Source: Desulfovibrio aminophilus (GTDB lineage: Bacteria; Desulfobacterota; Desulfovibrionia; Desulfovibrionales; Desulfovibrionaceae). From it: DNA of 64,000 nt. Each line of letters starts with the position of its first letter. The first letter of the stretch is position 1. The stretch spans positions 186,001-250,000 of the forward strand of contig NZ_JAMHGA010000038.1 in the NCBI RefSeq assembly GCF_023660105.1. The letters run 5' to 3'. The notes below the pieces were generated by a model that searched no databases, had not been told where the DNA came from, and saw only the letters and a list, made by a program, of their open reading frames with translations. Shown piece by piece: positions 10,578 through 18,563 of this stretch. The translations under genes were made by a program, and so were the position numbers.

Positions 10578-12182
10578 TCACTCCCCGCGCTTCGCGCCCT
10601 GGAACTGCGCGCGCTCCACGGCCACCATGCGGCTCAGGCCGTGGCGCATGACGCGATAGCCCATCTGGCGGGGCGTGATGCCCAGGATGCGCGCGGCCCG
10701 GGCGATGACCCATTCGCCCTCGCGCAGGGCCGCCAGGACCTCCTGCTTCTCCATCTCCCGCAGCGAAGGGCGGCGCCCGACCTTGGCCGTGGACGGGGCG
10801 GCGGACGCTCCGCCTTCGGCATCCCTTCCGACCGCCATCTGGGTGCGGAGCAGCTCCAGGCCCACGGTCTCGCCCACGGCCATGATGGCCAGGCGCTCGA
10901 CCATGTTCTCCAGCTCCCGCACGTTGCCCGGCCAGTCATAGGTCTTGAGCGCGGCGAGGGCCTCGGAGGTGAAGTGCAGCTTGCGGCCGTATTCCCGGGC
11001 CACCTTCCGCAGGAAGTGGTTGATGAGCAGTTCCAGGTCCTCCTTGCGCTCGCGCAGGGACGGCACCCGGATGGGAAAGACGTTCAGCCGGTAGTAGAGG
11101 TCCTCGCGGAAGCGGCCCTGCTCCACCAGCTCCTCCAGCCGCCGGTTGGTGGCGGTGAGGATGCGCACGTCCACGCTGCGGGTCTGGTTGGAGCCCAGGC
11201 GCTCGAACTCGCGCTCCTGGATCACGCGCAACAGCTTGGCCTGGATGCCCAGGGGCAGTTCGCCCACCTCGTCCAGGAAGATGCTGCCCCGGTTGGCCTC
11301 CTCGAACCGGCCCGCCCGGATGCCCACCGCGCCGGAAAAGGCCCCCTTCTCGTGGCCGAAGAGCTCGGCCTCCAGCAGATTCTCCGGGATGGCCGCGCAG
11401 TTGACCTTGACGAAGGGCTGGTTCTTGCGGCCCGACAGGTCGTGGATGATCCGGGCGATGAGCGTCTTGCCGGTGCCCGACTCGCCCAGGAGGAGCACCG
11501 TGGCCCGGGTGGGCGCGACGCGCTCCATGAGCCGCTCCACGTCCTGCATCACCGGGGACTGGCCGATGATGTACGGCCCGCTGGACTCGCGCGAGAGCCG
11601 GTACTTGAGGCTCACGTTCTCGCGTTCCAGGTGCTCCAGGCGCTGCTCGAACTCGTCGCGCAGGCTGACCAGGTGCGCCACCAGGGTGGCCACCACGGCC
11701 AGGAACTCCACGTCCTCGTCCAGGTCGACCGCGTCGCCGAACAGGCGGTCCACGTTGAGCACGCCCAGGGGCTCGCCGTGGAGCATCACCGGCACCCCCA
11801 GAAAGGCGATCTTGTCGCGCTCGATGCCGCGCGAGCCCGTGCGGTCCAGGAACAGGGGCTCCTTGCGGATGTCCGGCACGATATACGGCTTGGCGGTCTG
11901 GAAGATGCGGCCGGTGACGCCCTCGTCCAGGCGATAGACGCCCCGGGCCCGCTCCTCCGGCGAGAGGCCGTGGGAGGCCGCGATGACGAGCTGCCCCGTG
12001 GTCCGGTCCACGAGCGTCACCGTGGCCCGCTCCATGGACAGGTTCTCGGAGAGAATGGTCAGCACCTCTCCCAGGGCCATGTCCAGTTCGAGGGCCTTGC
12101 CCACGACATGGTTGATGGCCATGAGGGTCTGCAGTTTGAGCTGGGTGAGGTGTGTGGTCACGCTCCGGAAAAGCAAAAACAA
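10578..12182 (-). CDS. nifA: NifA, sigma-54-dependent nif activator
   Basis: A 534-residue enhancer-binding protein. The N-terminal GAF domain spans about residues 20-180. The AAA+ domain runs from about 208 with Walker A GESGTGKT, the sigma-54 contact loop GAFSGA (Ser for the usual Thr), and Walker [12 protein letters not shown] Fis-type helix-turn-helix is at the C-terminus ([20 protein letters not shown]). The conserved cysteine pair of the oxygen-sensitive rhizobial NifA linker is not seen. The first in-frame start is TTG at 12182 without a clear ribosome site; GTG 12161 has GGAG only one base away, and ATG 12122 is another option, so the N-terminus is uncertain. It activates the nif operon from the opposite end. 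Confidence 0.92.
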   Translation of the reverse strand: MFLLFRSVTTHLTQLKLQTLMAINHVVGKALELDMALGEVLTILSENLSMERATVTLVDRTTGQLVIAASHGLSPEERARGVYRLDEGVTGRIFQTAKPYIVPDIRKEPLFLDRTGSRGIERDKIAFLGVPVMLHGEPLGVLNVDRLFGDAVDLDEDVEFLAVVATLVAHLVSLRDEFEQRLEHLERENVSLKYRLSRESSGPYIIGQSPVMQDVERLMERVAPTRATVLLLGESGTGKTLIARIIHDLSGRKNQPFVKVNCAAIPENLLEAELFGHEKGAFSGAVGIRAGRFEEANRGSIFLDEVGELPLGIQAKLLRVIQEREFERLGSNQTRSVDVRILTATNRRLEELVEQGRFREDLYYRLNVFPIRVPSLRERKEDLELLINHFLRKVAREYGRKLHFTSEALAALKTYDWPGNVRELENMVERLAIMAVGETVGLELLRTQMAVGRDAEGGASAAPSTAKVGRRPSLREMEKQEVLAALREGEWVIARAARILGITPRQMGYRVMRHGLSRMVAVERAQFQGAKRGE

Positions 12183-12238
12183 TGCCGAAAAAAATCATTT
12201 TAATTCAGTGTGATGCAACATAGCGGGCAAGCCAAAAG

Positions 12239-12254
12239 ATGACAATTATGTCAT
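12239..12254. promoter_or_regulatory. ATGACA-N4-TGTCAT palindrome upstream of nifA
   Basis: A perfect 6-bp inverted repeat with 4-base spacer lies in the AT-rich 200-base region between nifA and tRNA-Leu, about 60 bases upstream of the nifA open frame. It is a plausible operator for nifA control. The binding protein is unknown, and no sigma-54 element was found here. Confidence 0.35.
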
Positions 12255-12344
12255 TATCTCGGCATTTTTTACTTTTTTGATCAAATCGCACGCCCGGGCT
12301 CGTGGCCGATTCCATCCATTCCTCTACAGCCGACAGCGAATCCG

Positions 12345-12373
12345 TTGCGCAACGCCTCCCGACCCGCTATGGT
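12345..12373 (+). promoter_or_regulatory. Sigma-70 type promoter of tRNA-Leu
   Basis: TTGCGC-N17-TATGGT ends 11 bases before the tRNA 5' end, which fits a start a few bases ahead of the mature tRNA. Confidence 0.45.
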
Positions 12374-12384
12374 CGCCACGGCGT

Positions 12385-12473
12385 GCCCGGGTGGCGAAAC
12401 TGGTAGACGCAAGGGACTTAAAATCCCTAGCTCCGCGAGGGGTGTGCGGGTTCGACTCCCGCCCTGGGCACCA
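12385..12473 (+). tRNA. tRNA-Leu (anticodon UAA)
   Basis: The acceptor stem GCCCGGG pairs with CCTGGGC (one G-U). The D-arm is TGGCGAAACTGGTAGACGC, the anticodon loop CTTAAAA gives UAA, a long class II variable arm follows, and the T-arm GGGTTCGACTCCC is intact. CCA is encoded at 12471-12473. The class II arm and anticodon both indicate leucine. Confidence 0.97.
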
Positions 12474-12475
12474 TG

Positions 12476-13513
12476 TCAGCAGCGCAGGACCAGGGCGTAA
12501 TCGAAGGAGCCCGGTCCGTGCGAAGCCCAGGGGGACTGGAACGGATCGATTCCGCAGAGGATGGACCGCGCGCCGAGACTCCGCTCAATGCACCCCTGGA
12601 GCATGTGGGACAGCTCCTCGCGAATCGCCGGATCATATCCCCTGAACAGGGAAACATGGCGCAGGCTCAGCCACCCGCCGCGGGGCCGCAAGACCTCGAC
12701 GCATGGCCGGATGTAGTTCGCCACTTCATAGACCGACCGCTTCAAGTCCGCGGATTTGATCTCGCGCCCCGCTTTTCGCCCCACCTGGATGTCCGTGCCG
12801 TGCGCGGCGAACACGTCGCACCCGTCCTTGAACCAGCGAAACGAGCAGGCCTCCCTGAAATCGCCGTGATGCAAGGCGTAGTTCAGGGCGTTCGAGCCGA
12901 AGAACCAGGCCCGGATGACGTTCTTCGCCCCGTGTCCATAGGAATCCGCCTGGGACATGTCGCCGATATCCGTGCTGATGGCGCTGTGCCCCAGGGCGTT
13001 CGCCATGAAGGAGAAGAGACGGAAGGAGGCGCAGAACTCGACGATGTTCTTGCCCCGGCAATCGAACAGGTCCAGGTCGTTCAGATAGACCGCCATGCGG
13101 TGATGGGAAGCCCGCCAGTCCGGGCTCCTGCAGATCGACGGCACGTCGGCTTCGGCGATGACCAGAAATTCCGCGAGAAAGTCCTTCAGGTAGGCGACGA
13201 ACGTTTCGGCCGCGCCGACAAATGCATGCTTCCCGAAGAGGGACGCGAGATCGTTCCAGGCGTCTTCAATCGTGTGCCGCAGCGTGCCGGCGTGGGGAAC
13301 CTTCCCCGCCGGGGCGCGCCGGTTCGCCGCAAGAAACGACTCCACGCAGGCCTCGACATACGTCGTTCCATGCGCCCGCAACTCGGCCAAATAATCAATG
13401 AAATCGGCTATCGACATGGTCTTCTGGACGTCGACGACCAAGGGTCGGCTCAGAAAGAAATCAGGATATGTCGCGGAATATCTTCGCCGTCCATGAATCG
13501 CGGTCTTGCGCAT
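12476..13513 (-). CDS. Uncharacterised protein, methyltransferase-like
   Basis: A 345-residue protein of unknown function. The middle resembles a class I SAM methyltransferase: strand NIVEFCASFRLFSFMANALG takes the place of motif I, then HSAISTDIGD as the acidic end of strand 2, and LRPRGGWLSL near residue 275 like the late strand. The glycine-rich motif I is missing, so SAM binding is doubtful. ATG 13513 is chosen because GGGAG lies 7 bases upstream; a GTG just before it is too close. It runs toward the tRNA and stops two bases after its CCA end. The AT-rich upstream region and isolated position suggest acquisition by transfer. Confidence 0.6.
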   Translation of the reverse strand: MRKTAIHGRRRYSATYPDFFLSRPLVVDVQKTMSIADFIDYLAELRAHGTTYVEACVESFLAANRRAPAGKVPHAGTLRHTIEDAWNDLASLFGKHAFVGAAETFVAYLKDFLAEFLVIAEADVPSICRSPDWRASHHRMAVYLNDLDLFDCRGKNIVEFCASFRLFSFMANALGHSAISTDIGDMSQADSYGHGAKNVIRAWFFGSNALNYALHHGDFREACSFRWFKDGCDVFAAHGTDIQVGRKAGREIKSADLKRSVYEVANYIRPCVEVLRPRGGWLSLRHVSLFRGYDPAIREELSHMLQGCIERSLGARSILCGIDPFQSPWASHGPGSFDYALVLRC

Positions 13514-13889
13514 CACTGGTCTCCCGTGGAAGATCAGCCGCCAGGCTGCAAAAAGAAAACGAATAACGTAAATTGTTTTTCATCGCCCCATCCAAAGCCC
13601 TGTTCGCCTGCAAAACGAACGGTGATGCGGCTCAGATTCAATTCTACGATATAAAATAAATATGATAATATTTGATGCGTCATAATTTTTCAACAAAAAT
13701 CGATTCAACGTAATGAGCACAACAGATGGAAATCGCCACCGGTGATGGGCGCTGCCGTGTCCCGCATCGCCCGGCCGCCTCTCCACGCCTTCGACCCTCC
13801 ACTACGGCCGCTGTCTGAAAAGCTCCGCGCACGGACTTGACGGAACGCGCCGTCTGGTCTACCCAATTATTGTGCCGCGCGGGACACGA
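13514..13889. other. Intergenic region with AT-rich segment between orphan gene and greA
   Basis: About 375 bases without a supported gene. 13555-13720 is strongly AT-rich compared with its surroundings and should contain the promoter of the minus-strand orphan gene. A weak greA promoter candidate is TTGACG (13837-13842) with N17 and TACCCA. No repeat of the tRNA-Leu 3' end, integrase or insertion element is seen. Confidence 0.5.
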
Positions 13890-13909
13890 CCGCCGCGGCG
13901 GTTTTTTTT
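13890..13909 (+). terminator. Short hairpin plus T8 in the greA leader (possible attenuator)
   Basis: The self-complementary CCGCCGCGGCGG is followed directly by eight T. It has intrinsic terminator form but only a 4-bp stem around a 4-base loop. It lies 30 bases before the greA ATG, inside the likely leader, so it could limit greA transcription. Confidence 0.45.
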
Positions 13910-13939
13910 AACCCCCCGAAAATCGGATCAGGTGTGGAC

Positions 13940-14428
13940 ATGGAAAGCATCCCCATTTCCGTGGAAGGCTTCGAATTGGTCAAAAAAGAGCTGGAGCGGC
14001 TCAAGAAGGAGCGCCCGGCGGTCATCCAGGCCATCAAGGAAGCGCGCGAGGAAGGCGACCTGCGGGAGAACGCGGGCTACGACGCCGCCCGCGAGCGCCA
14101 GGGCATGCTGGAGGCCAAGATCACATACATCGAGTCGCGCATGGCCCACTTCACGGTCATCGACCTGAAGACCCTGGGCGGGGCCAAGGTGAGCTACGGC
14201 GCCACGGTGGAAATCGAGGAGATCGAGACCGGCGACCGCCGCCGCTACACCCTGCTCGGCCCGGACGAGACCGCCTTCGTGCCGGGCAGCATCTCCGTGC
14301 TCTCTCCCATGGGCCGCGCCCTGCTGGGCAAGCAGGAAGGGGACGACGCCGTGGTGGACGCCCCGCGCGGCAAGGTCGAATACGAGGTTGTGAGCGTCAG
14401 CTTCGGGGAATTGACCATCGGCTCCTGA
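13940..14428 (+). CDS. greA: Transcription elongation factor GreA
   Basis: The 162-residue GreA rescues backtracked RNA polymerase by stimulating transcript cleavage. The N-terminal coiled coil (residues 1-75) carries the acidic tip EEGDLRENAGYDAARE, with the Asp and Glu that position Mg2+ in the secondary channel. The C-terminal FKBP-like domain includes YTLLGPDE and SPMGRALLGK. ATG 13940 is chosen over the in-frame GTG six bases earlier because AGG lies 7 bases upstream. It is monocistronic, with a terminator 27 bases after the stop. Confidence 0.97.
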   Translation: MESIPISVEGFELVKKELERLKKERPAVIQAIKEAREEGDLRENAGYDAARERQGMLEAKITYIESRMAHFTVIDLKTLGGAKVSYGATVEIEEIETGDRRRYTLLGPDETAFVPGSISVLSPMGRALLGKQEGDDAVVDAPRGKVEYEVVSVSFGELTIGS

Positions 14429-14454
14429 TCCCGGGCGAGGAATTCGAGAAACGA

Positions 14455-14484
14455 AAAAGGCCGACGGTTTCCCGTCGGCCTTTT
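14455..14484. terminator. Bidirectional intrinsic terminator, greA / KamA-like gene
   Basis: AAAAGGCCGACGG pairs with CCGTCGGCCTTTT around a short loop, with A-run and T-run flanks giving function on both strands for the two convergent genes. Confidence 0.9.
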
Positions 14485-14497
14485 CTTTAGCCCCCGC

Positions 14498-15631
14498 TCA
14501 TTCCGGGCCGTAACAGTGATATCCCCGCCCCGGCCAATGGGCCACCTCCCGCTCCACGTAGTCGTCGAACCAGAGGGCCTCGGGATTGCCCTTGAAGACC
14601 ATGAAGCCGCTCTCCCGCTTCGGGTCGGCCGAGCGGTGGTAGCGGAAGAAAATCTGGTCCTCGGTGCGGCCCACGACCTCGATCTTCCCGGACGAGTGGG
14701 ACATGACGAGCTTGGCCCGCTTGGCCAGCCCGGAGCAGTCCATGATCGCCCGCTGGAAGAGATCGTAGGCGCGTTCCACGGGCACGGCGAAGCGCCGATT
14801 TCCGGCCGTGGGGCGGCAGATGAAGACATAATAGGGCGCGGCCCCGGCAAAGGACAGCTTGCGGAAAAGTTCGGTGAGCACGGCCGCGTCGTCGTTGACC
14901 CCGCGCAGGATGGGCGTCTGGTTGGCGACCACGACGCCGGAGCGCCCCAGGAGGTCGATGGCCGAAACGGCCTGCTCGGTGAGCTCGCGCGGATGATTGA
15001 AATGGGTCATGACGTACATCTTGCGGCCCGGGCGGCTGTAACGGCTGAACATCTCCAGCAGGGAGGGGTCGTCGAGCACCCGGTAGGGATTGTAGGCCAG
15101 CATCTTGCTGCCGATGCGCAGGATCTTCACGTGGGGAATCTCGCGCAGACGCCGCACCAGGGATTCCAGGCGGGGCGTGGGCAGGAACAGGGGATCGCCG
15201 CCGGTGAGCAGGACGTTGGTCAGCTCGGGGTGCGCGCGCACGTATTCCACGGCCGCGTCCAGGTCGCGCCCCCGACCGGGATCGCGCTTCATGAAGCCGC
15301 GCTTGCGGAAGCAGAAGCGGCAGATGGCCCCGCAGACCTCGCTGGCCAGGATGAGCGCCGTCTCGCCGTACTTGTGCTGGAGCCCGGGCGCATGCGTGTA
15401 GCGGTATTCCTCGGAGGCGTCCAGGTCGCCCCAGTCCTCCAGCTCCTCGGTATGGGGAACCACGATGCGGCGGATGGGATCCTCGGGGTCGTCCCAGTCG
15501 ATGAGGGAAAGGTAGTATTCGTTGGCGCGGAAGGGATACTTGGCGGCGACGGCTTGCAGGGCCTCGCGATCCCCCGGCGCCAGCCAGTCGAGATGCTCGA
15601 TTTTGGTGATGAAGCGAGGATAGGCTTGCAT
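14498..15631 (-). CDS. KamA-family radical SAM protein (lysine 2,3-aminomutase-like)
   Basis: A 377-residue enzyme with radical SAM CX3CX2C at Cys100, Cys104 and Cys107 (CGAICRFC), the TGGDPLFL motif, and a late SHSSGKIEVV segment matching the GGGGK PLP-lysine loop of lysine 2,3-aminomutase. It thus looks like an active PLP/SAM aminomutase. Length lies between EpmB (about 340) and LAM (about 416). The substrate could be lysine, glutamate or the EF-P pathway lysine; no epmA or efp is adjacent. ATG 15631 has AAGGAG 6 bases upstream; an upstream in-frame TTG overlaps that site. Confidence 0.85.
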   Translation of the reverse strand: MQAYPRFITKIEHLDWLAPGDREALQAVAAKYPFRANEYYLSLIDWDDPEDPIRRIVVPHTEELEDWGDLDASEEYRYTHAPGLQHKYGETALILASEVCGAICRFCFRKRGFMKRDPGRGRDLDAAVEYVRAHPELTNVLLTGGDPLFLPTPRLESLVRRLREIPHVKILRIGSKMLAYNPYRVLDDPSLLEMFSRYSRPGRKMYVMTHFNHPRELTEQAVSAIDLLGRSGVVVANQTPILRGVNDDAAVLTELFRKLSFAGAAPYYVFICRPTAGNRRFAVPVERAYDLFQRAIMDCSGLAKRAKLVMSHSSGKIEVVGRTEDQIFFRYHRSADPKRESGFMVFKGNPEALWFDDYVEREVAHWPGRGYHCYGPE

Positions 15632-15731
15632 GCGCAACTCCTTGAGAAATGGTTGATGGTTGGTCGGATGAACGGCGGCTGAAAGGCGATGGGCCGTGAC
15701 GGGCCCGCTCAGCGACTTTGCGTTATTGAAC

Positions 15732-15761
15732 AGTATGCACGGAAAAACGCCGCCGGGTCAA
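15732..15761 (-). promoter_or_regulatory. Sigma-70 promoter for the KamA-like gene
   Basis: On the minus strand TTGACC-N18-CATACT gives a start near 15725, about 95 bases upstream of the ATG. The hexamers match consensus at 5/6 and 4/6. Confidence 0.45.
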
Positions 15762-15815
15762 GTTCGGCGGGGCGGCCTGGCGGGAAGGCGGCGAACAGCC
15801 TGGAAATTCAGGCGA

Positions 15816-16169
15816 TCAGGCCTTGGGAGCCTTGCCGCCGCAGGATTCCTTGGCGTATTTGGCCTCGTTGCGGGCCATCTTGGCCCAGGCCGCGCGGGTC
15901 AGGTCCACGTCCAGCTCGTCGGCCAGCCGCAACAGGTAGATGAACACGTCGGCCATCTCGGCCTCCACGGCCGCCCGCTTCTCACCGGCCAGGGAGCGGC
16001 TCTCCTCCTGGTCCAGCCACTGAAACTGCTCCACCAGCTCGCCGCACTCGACGGACAGGGCCATGACCAGATTCTTGGGCGTCTGGAAGCGCTGCCAACC
16101 GCGCTCGGACACGAAGGCCCGCAGGCGGTCCCGGATCATCTCAATAGTTGCTGACTCAACTTCATGCAT
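15816..16169 (-). CDS. MazG-like nucleotide pyrophosphohydrolase
   Basis: A 117-residue all-alpha NTP-PPase of the MazG/dCTPase (RS21-C6) type. The metal-binding helices show ALSVECGELVEQFQW (EXXE) and EMADVFIYLLRLADEL (EXXD), and the N-terminal WQRFQTPKNL is characteristic. It probably hydrolyses non-canonical or excess (d)NTPs to NMPs as house-cleaning. ATG 16169 starts in the short gap after mltA, with only a weak GGGGGCG upstream. It is likely the last gene of the hybrid kinase-permease-mltA operon. Confidence 0.88.
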   Translation of the reverse strand: MHEVESATIEMIRDRLRAFVSERGWQRFQTPKNLVMALSVECGELVEQFQWLDQEESRSLAGEKRAAVEAEMADVFIYLLRLADELDVDLTRAAWAKMARNEAKYAKESCGGKAPKA

Positions 16170-16201
16170 GGTGTTCGCCCCCGCGGCATGAGAGGGAAAA
16201 A

Positions 16202-17446
16202 TCACTTGCCCAGGCCGATGGCCCGCTTGCTCACCAGCACCAGGACCTGGGCCGGGGCCTTGAGCCGCCCGGCCACGTATTCGCCCCGCTCGTCCGAGCC
16301 GCAGAAGAGGTCCACCCGGGTCTGCTTGATGGCCCCGCCGGTGTCCTGGGCCAGCATGAGGCCCCGGAAGGGCTCCTCGCCGCCGGAGCGGACGGGCAGG
16401 CGGGTGTCCAGGGCGAAGACCGCGCCCAGCGGCACCACGCCCCGGTCCACGGCCGTGGAGACGAAGGGCGTGAGGACCTGGCCCGCCGAGCCGTAGGGCC
16501 CGTCGTCGGCCAGGCGGAAGAAGACGTAGCTCGGATTCGTGTCCAGCAGTTCGCGCCGAAGGTCCGGCCGCTCGGCCAGAAGGCTTCGGATGGCGGGCAT
16601 GCTGGCCGCCTCGCGGGGCATCAGGCCCCGCTGGTCCAGAATCTTGGCCAGGGACACGTACTCGCGGCCGTTCTTGCCGGCATAAAGTACATGCTTGACG
16701 CGGCCGTCCGGGAGCACGAGGCGGCCGGAGCCCTGGATTTGGAGGAAAAACACGTCCACGGGATCGCGGGTCCAGGCGATCTCCAGGCCCCGTCCCTCGA
16801 GCGCGCCCTTTCCATCGATGGCCGAGCGGTCGAAATAGGGCTCCACGCGGCCGTTCACCACCCGGTAGGTCAGCTGCTGGCCCTGCCACTTGGGATGGAA
16901 TCGGCCCAGATCGACCACCTGAAGGTCGCCGGGCGGGCCATACAGCGGCACGGGGTAGCCGGGAGCGGGCGTCAGGGAGGCCTTCAGCCAAGGTTCGTAG
17001 TAGCCGCTGAGCAGCGTCTCCGGCGCGAGCCGGAACCAGGCGAAGTCCCGGACCAGGAGCCCGGGATCGCGGTCCAGCTCGGGCAGCAGACGCAGCAGGT
17101 CCTCCAGGGTGGCCCGCAGATCGGCCCAGGTCAGCCGCAGGCCGGGACGGTCCACGGCCGCCGCCTCGGCGGGCCGGGAGGAGACGTAGGCCAGGCTGCG
17201 GCGCAGCCCTGGCGCCAGTTCGCGCCAGGAGGCCAGCCCCTGGGCCTTGGGCGTCATGCCGATGGACAGGGAGGCGGCCTCGCTGTTGGACAGCGGCTGG
17301 TAGCCGGGGGCCTCCAGCAGGGGAGCGGGAAGCGCGGGCGGGGCCGTGGGAACGCGGGGCGCGCGGGGCGCGCAGCCGAAAAGCAGGGCCAGCAGCGCCA
17401 GGATCAGCGCCGCGCCTGTGCGCAAGGCGGAAAGGTGATGTCGCAA
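16202..17446 (-). CDS. mltA: Membrane-bound lytic murein transglycosylase A
   Basis: A 414-residue lipoprotein. The signal peptide ends in LLFGC with Cys25 as lipidation site. The MltA barrel follows (ETLLSGYYEPWL, FFLQIQGSGRL), and the 3D domain contains LMLAQDTGGAIK with the catalytic Asp. It cleaves the glycan strands of peptidoglycan to 1,6-anhydro products in the periplasm. The start is the TTG at 17446, one base after the upstream stop, with GGAG 7 bases before it; no ATG is suitable. Confidence 0.93.
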   Translation of the reverse strand: MRHHLSALRTGAALILALLALLFGCAPRAPRVPTAPPALPAPLLEAPGYQPLSNSEAASLSIGMTPKAQGLASWRELAPGLRRSLAYVSSRPAEAAAVDRPGLRLTWADLRATLEDLLRLLPELDRDPGLLVRDFAWFRLAPETLLSGYYEPWLKASLTPAPGYPVPLYGPPGDLQVVDLGRFHPKWQGQQLTYRVVNGRVEPYFDRSAIDGKGALEGRGLEIAWTRDPVDVFFLQIQGSGRLVLPDGRVKHVLYAGKNGREYVSLAKILDQRGLMPREAASMPAIRSLLAERPDLRRELLDTNPSYVFFRLADDGPYGSAGQVLTPFVSTAVDRGVVPLGAVFALDTRLPVRSGGEEPFRGLMLAQDTGGAIKQTRVDLFCGSDERGEYVAGRLKAPAQVLVLVSKRAIGLGK

Positions 17447-17447
17447 A

Positions 17448-18563
17448 TCAGGACTCCGGGTCGGACGAGGACGGCGGACACGTGCTGCGGTCGGAGAGCA
17501 TGTCGCGGTACTCCTCGCCGTAGATGCGCAGCATGACCATGACGAAGGTGAGGGTCAGCGGACCATAGAGGATGCCCGCGAAGCCGAAGGCCGAGATGCC
17601 GCCGAGCACGGCCAGGAAGACGAAGAAGGTCGAAACCTGGGACGCCTCGCGCAGGAGCAGCGGGCGGAGCACCGTGTCCACGCTGGTGACCAGGACGCCG
17701 CACCAGAGCGCCAGGAAGATGGCCCAGCCGGTCTGGCCCTGGATGAGCAGCCAGCCCACGGCCGGAGCCCAGACGAGGCCGGTGCCGACCACCGGCACCA
17801 GGGCCGCCAGAGCCATGACCCCGCCCCAGAACAGGGCCGGAAGGCCCACGATGGCCAGGCCGATGCCGCCGAGAAGCCCCTGGAGCGCGGCGATGAGGAG
17901 CGTGCCCACCAGCACGGAGCGGGCCACGCGCTGGATGTTCTCGATGATCAGGTCTTCCTGCTCGGTGCGCAGGGGGCAGAGGTAGCGCAGCTTTTCCACC
18001 ATCTCCCGGCCGTCGCGCAGGAAGTAGAAGACGATGAACACGAGGAGCAGGAGGTGGAAGATGAGCCGGGCCGTGTTGGTGAACAGCTGGCGTCCGGCCT
18101 CCACGGCGATCTGGCCGAGGTTGCGGGAGAACTCCAGAAGCCGGGCCTGGATGTCCGCGGCGTCGAGCTGCACGAAGGGCAGCTGCTCGCGCAGCCAGGT
18201 GAGGTGCTGGTCGAGCTGGTGGGCGTCCAGGAGCTTGGCGAAATCCGTGTCGCGGGCCCAGAGGTTCAGGGCCTGGAAGGTGTCGCGGGCCTGGATCACC
18301 AGTCCGAAGGTCAGAAAGAACAGGGGCAGGCCGATGCAGACCACGATGATGATCACCGTGATCAGGGCCGCGAGCGTGCGCCGCCCTCCGGTCCGCCGCT
18401 GGATGCGGTTGAACAGGGGGGAGAAGATGAGCGAGACGACCCCTGAAAAGACGATGGTGTTCAGGAACGGCCCGGCGATGACGTAGGTCAGGTAGAGGGC
18501 GAACAGGAGCATGGTCAGGAGAAAGTAGATGTAGATCTTGTCCGTGCGGGTGGGACCGCTCAT
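17448..18563 (-). CDS. AI-2E family transporter (PerM-like permease)
   Basis: A 371-residue integral membrane protein. Two or three N-terminal helices (IYFLLTMLLFALYLTYVI), a soluble segment around residues 95-150, and five more hydrophobic helices fit the PF01594 family. It contains the family's LVPVVGTGLVWAP and LYGPLTLTFVMVML stretches. Members are exporters of varied or unknown substrates, and autoinducer-2 is only one case. The ATG overlaps the stop of the upstream hybrid kinase (ATGA), so they are coupled. Confidence 0.9.
   Translation of the reverse strand: MSGPTRTDKIYIYFLLTMLLFALYLTYVIAGPFLNTIVFSGVVSLIFSPLFNRIQRRTGGRRTLAALITVIIIVVCIGLPLFFLTFGLVIQARDTFQALNLWARDTDFAKLLDAHQLDQHLTWLREQLPFVQLDAADIQARLLEFSRNLGQIAVEAGRQLFTNTARLIFHLLLLVFIVFYFLRDGREMVEKLRYLCPLRTEQEDLIIENIQRVARSVLVGTLLIAALQGLLGGIGLAIVGLPALFWGGVMALAALVPVVGTGLVWAPAVGWLLIQGQTGWAIFLALWCGVLVTSVDTVLRPLLLREASQVSTFFVFLAVLGGISAFGFAGILYGPLTLTFVMVMLRIYGEEYRDMLSDRSTCPPSSSDPES

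Noticed and set aside
15816-16991. 391-codon minus frame joining the MazG-like gene to upstream sequence
   Set aside because: Only the last 117 residues are a real protein. The upstream part is an out-of-frame reading of mltA; the real start is ATG 16169.
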